From: Eudorina sp. 2006-703-Eu-15 | Lineage: Eukaryota; Chlorophyta; Chlorophyceae; Chlamydomonadales; Volvocaceae | DNA length: 64,000 nucleotides | Direction of reading: 5' to 3' | Assembly (NCBI GenBank): GCA_003117195.1 | Contig: BDSI01000033.1 | Coordinates: 434,001-498,000, forward strand | Shown: in pieces, positions 60,201 to 64,000 of the stretch | Layout of the letters: the number at the start of each line of letters is the position of its first letter | Numbering within the stretch: the stretch's first letter is position 1 | The notes under the pieces: generated by a model | Databases searched by the model: none | Seen by the model: the letters and a program-made list of their open reading frames with translations, nothing else | What the model was told of the DNA's origin: nothing | Position numbers and translations under genes: made by a program

Positions 60201-63200
60201 TCGTGTCGCCACAGGCCGCCGCGTCCATCGTGGGAGGTGTGCTGCTGCAGCGGCCCAAGAACTGCCCCCACCAGGTGTACGCGCTGATGCTAGGTGAGTG
60301 CGGGAGGAGCACCCGCTGAGAGGCGGTCTGGCTGTTTGGACCCACCATCGCGGTCTGGCGGTGACTTCTTAACACCCACCGTCGCGGTCTGGCGGTGACT
60401 TCTTAACACCCACCGTCGCGGTCTGGCGGTATCTCTGCCTACTTCCCTCCCTGCCTGCCTGCCTGCCTGCCTCCCTGCCTGCCTCCCTGCCTGCCTGCCT
60501 GCCTACTTCCCTCCCTGCCTGCCTGCCTGCCTCCCTGCCTGCCTCCCTGCCTGCCTGCCTCCCTGCCTGCCTCCCTGCCTGCCTGCCTCCCTGCCTGCCT
60601 GCCTCCCTGCCTGCCTGCCTGCCTCCCTGCCTGCCTCCCTGCCTGCCTGCCTCCCTGCCTGCCTGCCTCCCTGCCTGCCTCCCTGCCTGCCTGCCTGCCT
60701 GCCTCCCTGCCTGCCTCCCTGCCTGCCTCCCTGCCTGCCTGCCTGCCTGCTTGCTTCCCTGCCTGCTTGCTTCCCTGCCTGCCTGCTTCCCTGCCTGCCG
60801 CTGTGTCATGGGTGGCCGTATCATGATGCCAACCTGCACACCCCAGACTGCTGGAACTCGGAGCCAGCCAAGCGGCCCAGCTTCGCTCAAATCGCCGACA
60901 TATACCGCCGCTGGCGGGAACTGACCCTGGCCGCCAGGGCTTCCGGAGCTGCCGCCAGCAGCGCCGCCAGTCGCGCCGCCAGCATCGACGGAATAGCCGG
61001 CGCCGCCGCCGCCGGGCTCGGGGCCGTCGCCGCCGCTGGCGGCCTGCGCACCCTCTCCGGCCCGCCGCCCCCCACGCTTTGTTCGCCGTCGTACCCGGAG
61101 CACCCGCAGCCACCCACCTCGACAGATTCGGGCGCCGGCGGCATCGGCAACGTCAGCGGCGGTTGCGTCGTCGGCGGCGGCAGCGGCGGCTACCTGACCG
61201 TGTCGTCCCTCCTGGTCGGCCACCTCAGCCACGCGGACGCCCCCGGCCCCAAAGCGCTCCCGGCCATCCCCTCGGGCGAAATACTGCACCTGGTGGGGCA
61301 GTCGCCGCCGCATTTCCCCTCCCCGCAGGCGCAGGCGCACCAGCGGGAGCTGCAGCGGCAAATCGAGCAGCAGCAGGGGCAGCAGCAATCGCCGCCCCAG
61401 CACAAGAGCAGGCAACTGCCGGACCCCCAGCACCGCCCCTACGGCCAGTCCTCGCAGCCCCCGGCCCCGTCCGTGGGGCCAAGCTCCGCAGCGGCGGCGG
61501 AGTCGGTCGTGCTGGCGGCGGCCGGCAGCCCGAGGTCACAGCCGGCGATTGGGCGACCCCACGACAGCGCCAGCTCCGCGCCGTACGAGGTGCGGGTCAG
61601 TGACGGGTGCGGCTACGGCGCGCCGGTGCGGGCCCGCAGCTGCCGCATCGGTGGCACGGACGATGGCGGCGGCGCCGCCGCCGCGAACGACGGTGCCGTA
61701 CGGGTGATCGGACAGGGTCGTCGAAGCTGCGTCCTTCCGGAGGAGCAGCGGAAGCCCCAAGGGTCGGGTCGAGAGTCGCAGCCGGGCTGGGCGGTACTGC
61801 CGGCGGCTGCGGCGACGGCGACGGCGACGGGACCAGGGGACGGGCAGCATTCCCCGTGTGCTTTAGTGGACGCGGAGGCGCACGCCACGGTGGCAGCAGC
61901 AGCGGCGGCGGCGTCGCAGCCGCCGCCGACAGCGCGCCCGGCCGCGCTGGCCGCCTCCATGGGTGGCCTTGCGGGGCATGAGCCGCCGATGGGCCCTGCC
62001 GCACCCGCTCTATCACCCGTCGTCGCCACCGTCGCCGCTGCTGCCGATGCTGTGACAACGCCGCACGGGATGCCTCACATTGCCGCCGTACGCGCGGGGC
62101 CGTCGTCTCCGGCGGCGGCGTCAGACCCCGTGGTTGGCGCTGACGTCGGCGTCGTCAGGAGCGGTGGCGGCGGCGATGGGTCCAGCGTGGCAGCCGGAGG
62201 CGGGTGGCAGGCGGATAGCGGCCAGGGGCTGATCGAGCAGAAGCGCTCGGCGCCACTGCGGGGGCCCCCAGGGGGACGCGCGTCCCCCGACCCTTCGGCG
62301 GTCCGACAGCACCGGGAGGCGGTGGCCAGGGTGAGCCTGCAGCGGCGGAACACCGCGGGGCCGATGACGCTGTCGCGCCCCAGTCCGCTGGGCCTCGGAA
62401 CGAGCCGGTTGGTTCCGGAGCTGAGCCGGTGAGTCTGTCTTCGTGTGCGGTGGTCTGCGGCCCACGGCGCGCGGTGGGGCGACGAGCTGACGATTGCTGT
62501 CACTGGATGCCGGCCGCCTGCAGCCCCTTTGCCATGCAGGCTGCCAGCTACACGGACGTGTGCAGACCGCTGTTGTGTGTATGTGTTGGAAAGGAAAAGG
62601 AAGGACTGTGTTTAGAGAAGAAACTCGCCCGACCGACCCCAGGTGCAGATATACTGTGTGTGTTATCTGCGTAAAGACTCGCTTTATCGCCCGTCGGCAG
62701 GTCACGATGGGGGTCGGCACGAATTCGCAAGTCGTGTTTCTTTGACTGCGACACGCCTTGCCGTCACACGCCATCCGCGCTCCCGATGCTGTGGCACGAC
62801 ACATGGCAGTACACAACTGGGCCTGCACGGGGACCACCCTCCCGCTGGGCCCACTGCGGCGCCCCCACGCTCTCGCGGTGTTGAGCCCCCGACCTGTCCG
62901 CCCCCGCCACTCCCCCCGCCCCTCTCGTCCTGTCGATCAATTCCCTACACCCCTACTCCCCGACCTTTGCTCTGGCAGCAGCGCAATTTGAATGTGTCTA
63001 CCAATTTCCTGTAGTTTCCCACGCGCGCCCCTCCCATCAGGCGCAGCAGCGGCCTGAGCTCACAGACCACGCCGCCGCAGGCCGCCGGGCTCGCCTTCTC
63101 CCTTGCCAGCGGCGGCGCGAATCGATGTATTCCGGAGCGCCGGTCCGAGACGGCAGCCTCAGGGGCAGCGGGCAAGGACCGCAGCGGCGCGCGGCGCTCC

Positions 63201-64000
63201 GCAGGCCACGTGCTGTCTCGCTTTGAGGCGGAGGGTCCGGCTCGGCTGCTGCGGATGGCCTCAGAGCTGACCGGCGAGCCGCATGGAACGCCGCCTTGCA
63301 GCCACGCCAACGGCAGCGGCGCCGGCGCGGTCCATGTCGCGGCGGCGGCCGTGCCCGCCGCCATGGGCGCGGGCGGCTCCGTCCACGACGGCGGCGGCGG
63401 TTGCTGCAGCGCAGCGGCCGCGAGCGCGGCGTCCCACTGGTGCAGTCTTGGCGGCTGCGCCGCCGGCGCGAGCATGAGCATCGGCGGCGGCGGAGCCGCC
63501 GCCGGCAGCAGCGCCGGCGCCCTGTTCAGGGCTTGTGAGTCGTGCCTGTTGAGCATGGAGGTGGAGACCGCCATCGATCCGATGCTGTCGTACTCCACAG
63601 CGATGCTGTCGACGCTCAACCGGACGGCCACGCATCGCGACGCGTCGGGCGCCGCGCAGCTCAACTCGCCCGTGTCGCTGGCGGCGGCGGCGGCGCTGGT
63701 GGCGCTGCGCGGCCAGCGGCGGGTGTCGGGGCTGGGCCGGCGGCCCGAGTCGGGGGTCAGCGACGGGGCGCTGGAGAGCGGGCTGGACAGCCTGCAGGTC
63801 ATTGCGCACACCGCGGCGCTTGGGGCGGTGCTGCGTGAGGCGGCAATTGGTAAGGTGGCAGGCGGGCGGGCGGGCGGGCCGGTTGCTGCCGAGGTTGCAC
63901 AGGGGAGGCCGCGGGGGAGCGGAAACGGCGACGCATGCGCGCGCGCGGGTGGGGGCGTGTGGTCACGGCGACGAAAAGCCCAGGTACGGGAGGAAAGGAG
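57271..64000 (+). CDS. Tyrosine-kinase-like protein kinase with degenerate ATP-lysine, 3' end outside window
   Basis: Exons that join in frame: 57271-57339, 57454-57503, 58048-58122, 58362-58593, 58899-59232, 59681-59757, 60215-60293, 60847-62428, 63041-63849, with a GTAAGG donor at 63850. The order is [13 protein letters not shown] (Gly loop, third Gly replaced by Lys), NVAIVAMR (beta3, Lys replaced by Val), [17 protein letters not shown] (helix C) and the hinge [10 protein letters not shown]. Then come the TK-type catalytic loop [22 protein letters not shown], an insert of about 80 Gln/Ala-rich residues in the activation segment, [30 protein letters not shown] and [16 protein letters not shown] long Gly/Ala/Ser/Gln-rich tail of over 700 residues follows. 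HRDLAARN and RWSAPE are tyrosine-kinase/TKL hallmarks. The missing beta3 lysine suggests a pseudokinase or an alternative ATP contact. Upstream exons (start codon, any receptor part) were not found. Confidence 0.87.
58215..58352. repeat. Duplicated C-rich segment in kinase intron
   Basis: Two copies of roughly 65 bp containing GCCCCCGTCCCCAACTCGCC and CTCCCAACCTGCCCC, immediately before the acceptor at 58361; they form a very long polypyrimidine tract. Confidence 0.88.
60341..60432. repeat. 34-bp tandem repeat in kinase intron
   Basis: About 2.7 copies of a unit containing CCCACCGTCGCGGTCTGGCG then GTGACTTCTTAACA; it abuts the CCTG array. Confidence 0.93.
60436..60800. repeat. CCTGCCTGCCTC tetranucleotide array in kinase intron
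   Basis: About 365 bp of CTGC and CTCC tetranucleotides in mixed order, with a few CTTC. It is open on the minus strand as a Gly-Arg-Gln-Ala/Arg-Glu-Ala repeat, which I regard as spurious. Confidence 0.95.

Noticed and set aside
60369..61433. Minus-strand 354-codon frame rich in [11 protein letters not shown]
   Set aside because: It is the reverse reading of the intronic CCTG array plus the antisense of a kinase exon.

Overview
The window is nuclear DNA of a green alga, most likely a volvocine (Volvox/Gonium/Chlamydomonas-like) chlorophyte. The evidence is intron-rich genes with GT-AG junctions and CTAAC-like branch points, very GC-rich exons rich in Ala, Gly, Gln and Pro codons, TGTAA-type polyadenylation motifs downstream of stops, many CA/GT microsatellites and GC-rich minisatellites, and plant/algal gene families. 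I hand-spliced nine loci; where exon lists are given, every junction keeps the reading frame. There are no bacterial operons, CRISPR arrays, tRNA or rRNA genes that I can see.

Layout. 1-2803: no gene recognised, probably 3' flank of the next gene. 2804-13523 (minus): two giant low-complexity open frames (2545 and 961 codons) that can be joined by a phase-compatible intron, rich in RS, RE/RD, polyQ and proline. 13524-14018: short divergent promoter interval. 14019-16213 (plus): Gly-rich protein with two membrane segments, function unknown. 17920-21745 (minus): nine-exon Gfo/Idh/MocA NAD(P)-dependent oxidoreductase. 23344-30467 (minus): sixteen-exon M3 zinc oligopeptidase with HEGGH. 31726-35801 (plus): seven-exon LMBR1-domain polytopic membrane protein, complete at 527 aa. 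38266-40968 (plus): archaeo-eukaryotic primase/PrimPol-like protein. 43590-46976 (minus): prolyl 4-hydroxylase with C-terminal ShKT domain, 5' end not found. 50951-52453 (minus): casein kinase 1, complete at 334 aa. 57271-64000 (plus): tyrosine-kinase-like protein with HRDLAARN but no beta3 lysine, running off the window end.

The genes form no pathway; this is an ordinary eukaryotic gene neighbourhood with divergent pairs (13.5/14.0 kb, 30.5/31.7 kb, 52.5/57 kb) and convergent pairs (16.2/17.9 kb, 41.0/43.6 kb). Long gene-free stretches are best explained as long 3' UTRs, introns and repeat-rich intergenic DNA. The most interesting items are the degenerate TK-like kinase, the PrimPol-like gene, the giant RS/polyQ protein with duplicated DFNLPP motifs, the orphan membrane protein, a CK1 intron that stays open if retained, and a foreign-looking coding fragment inside a prolyl hydroxylase intron.
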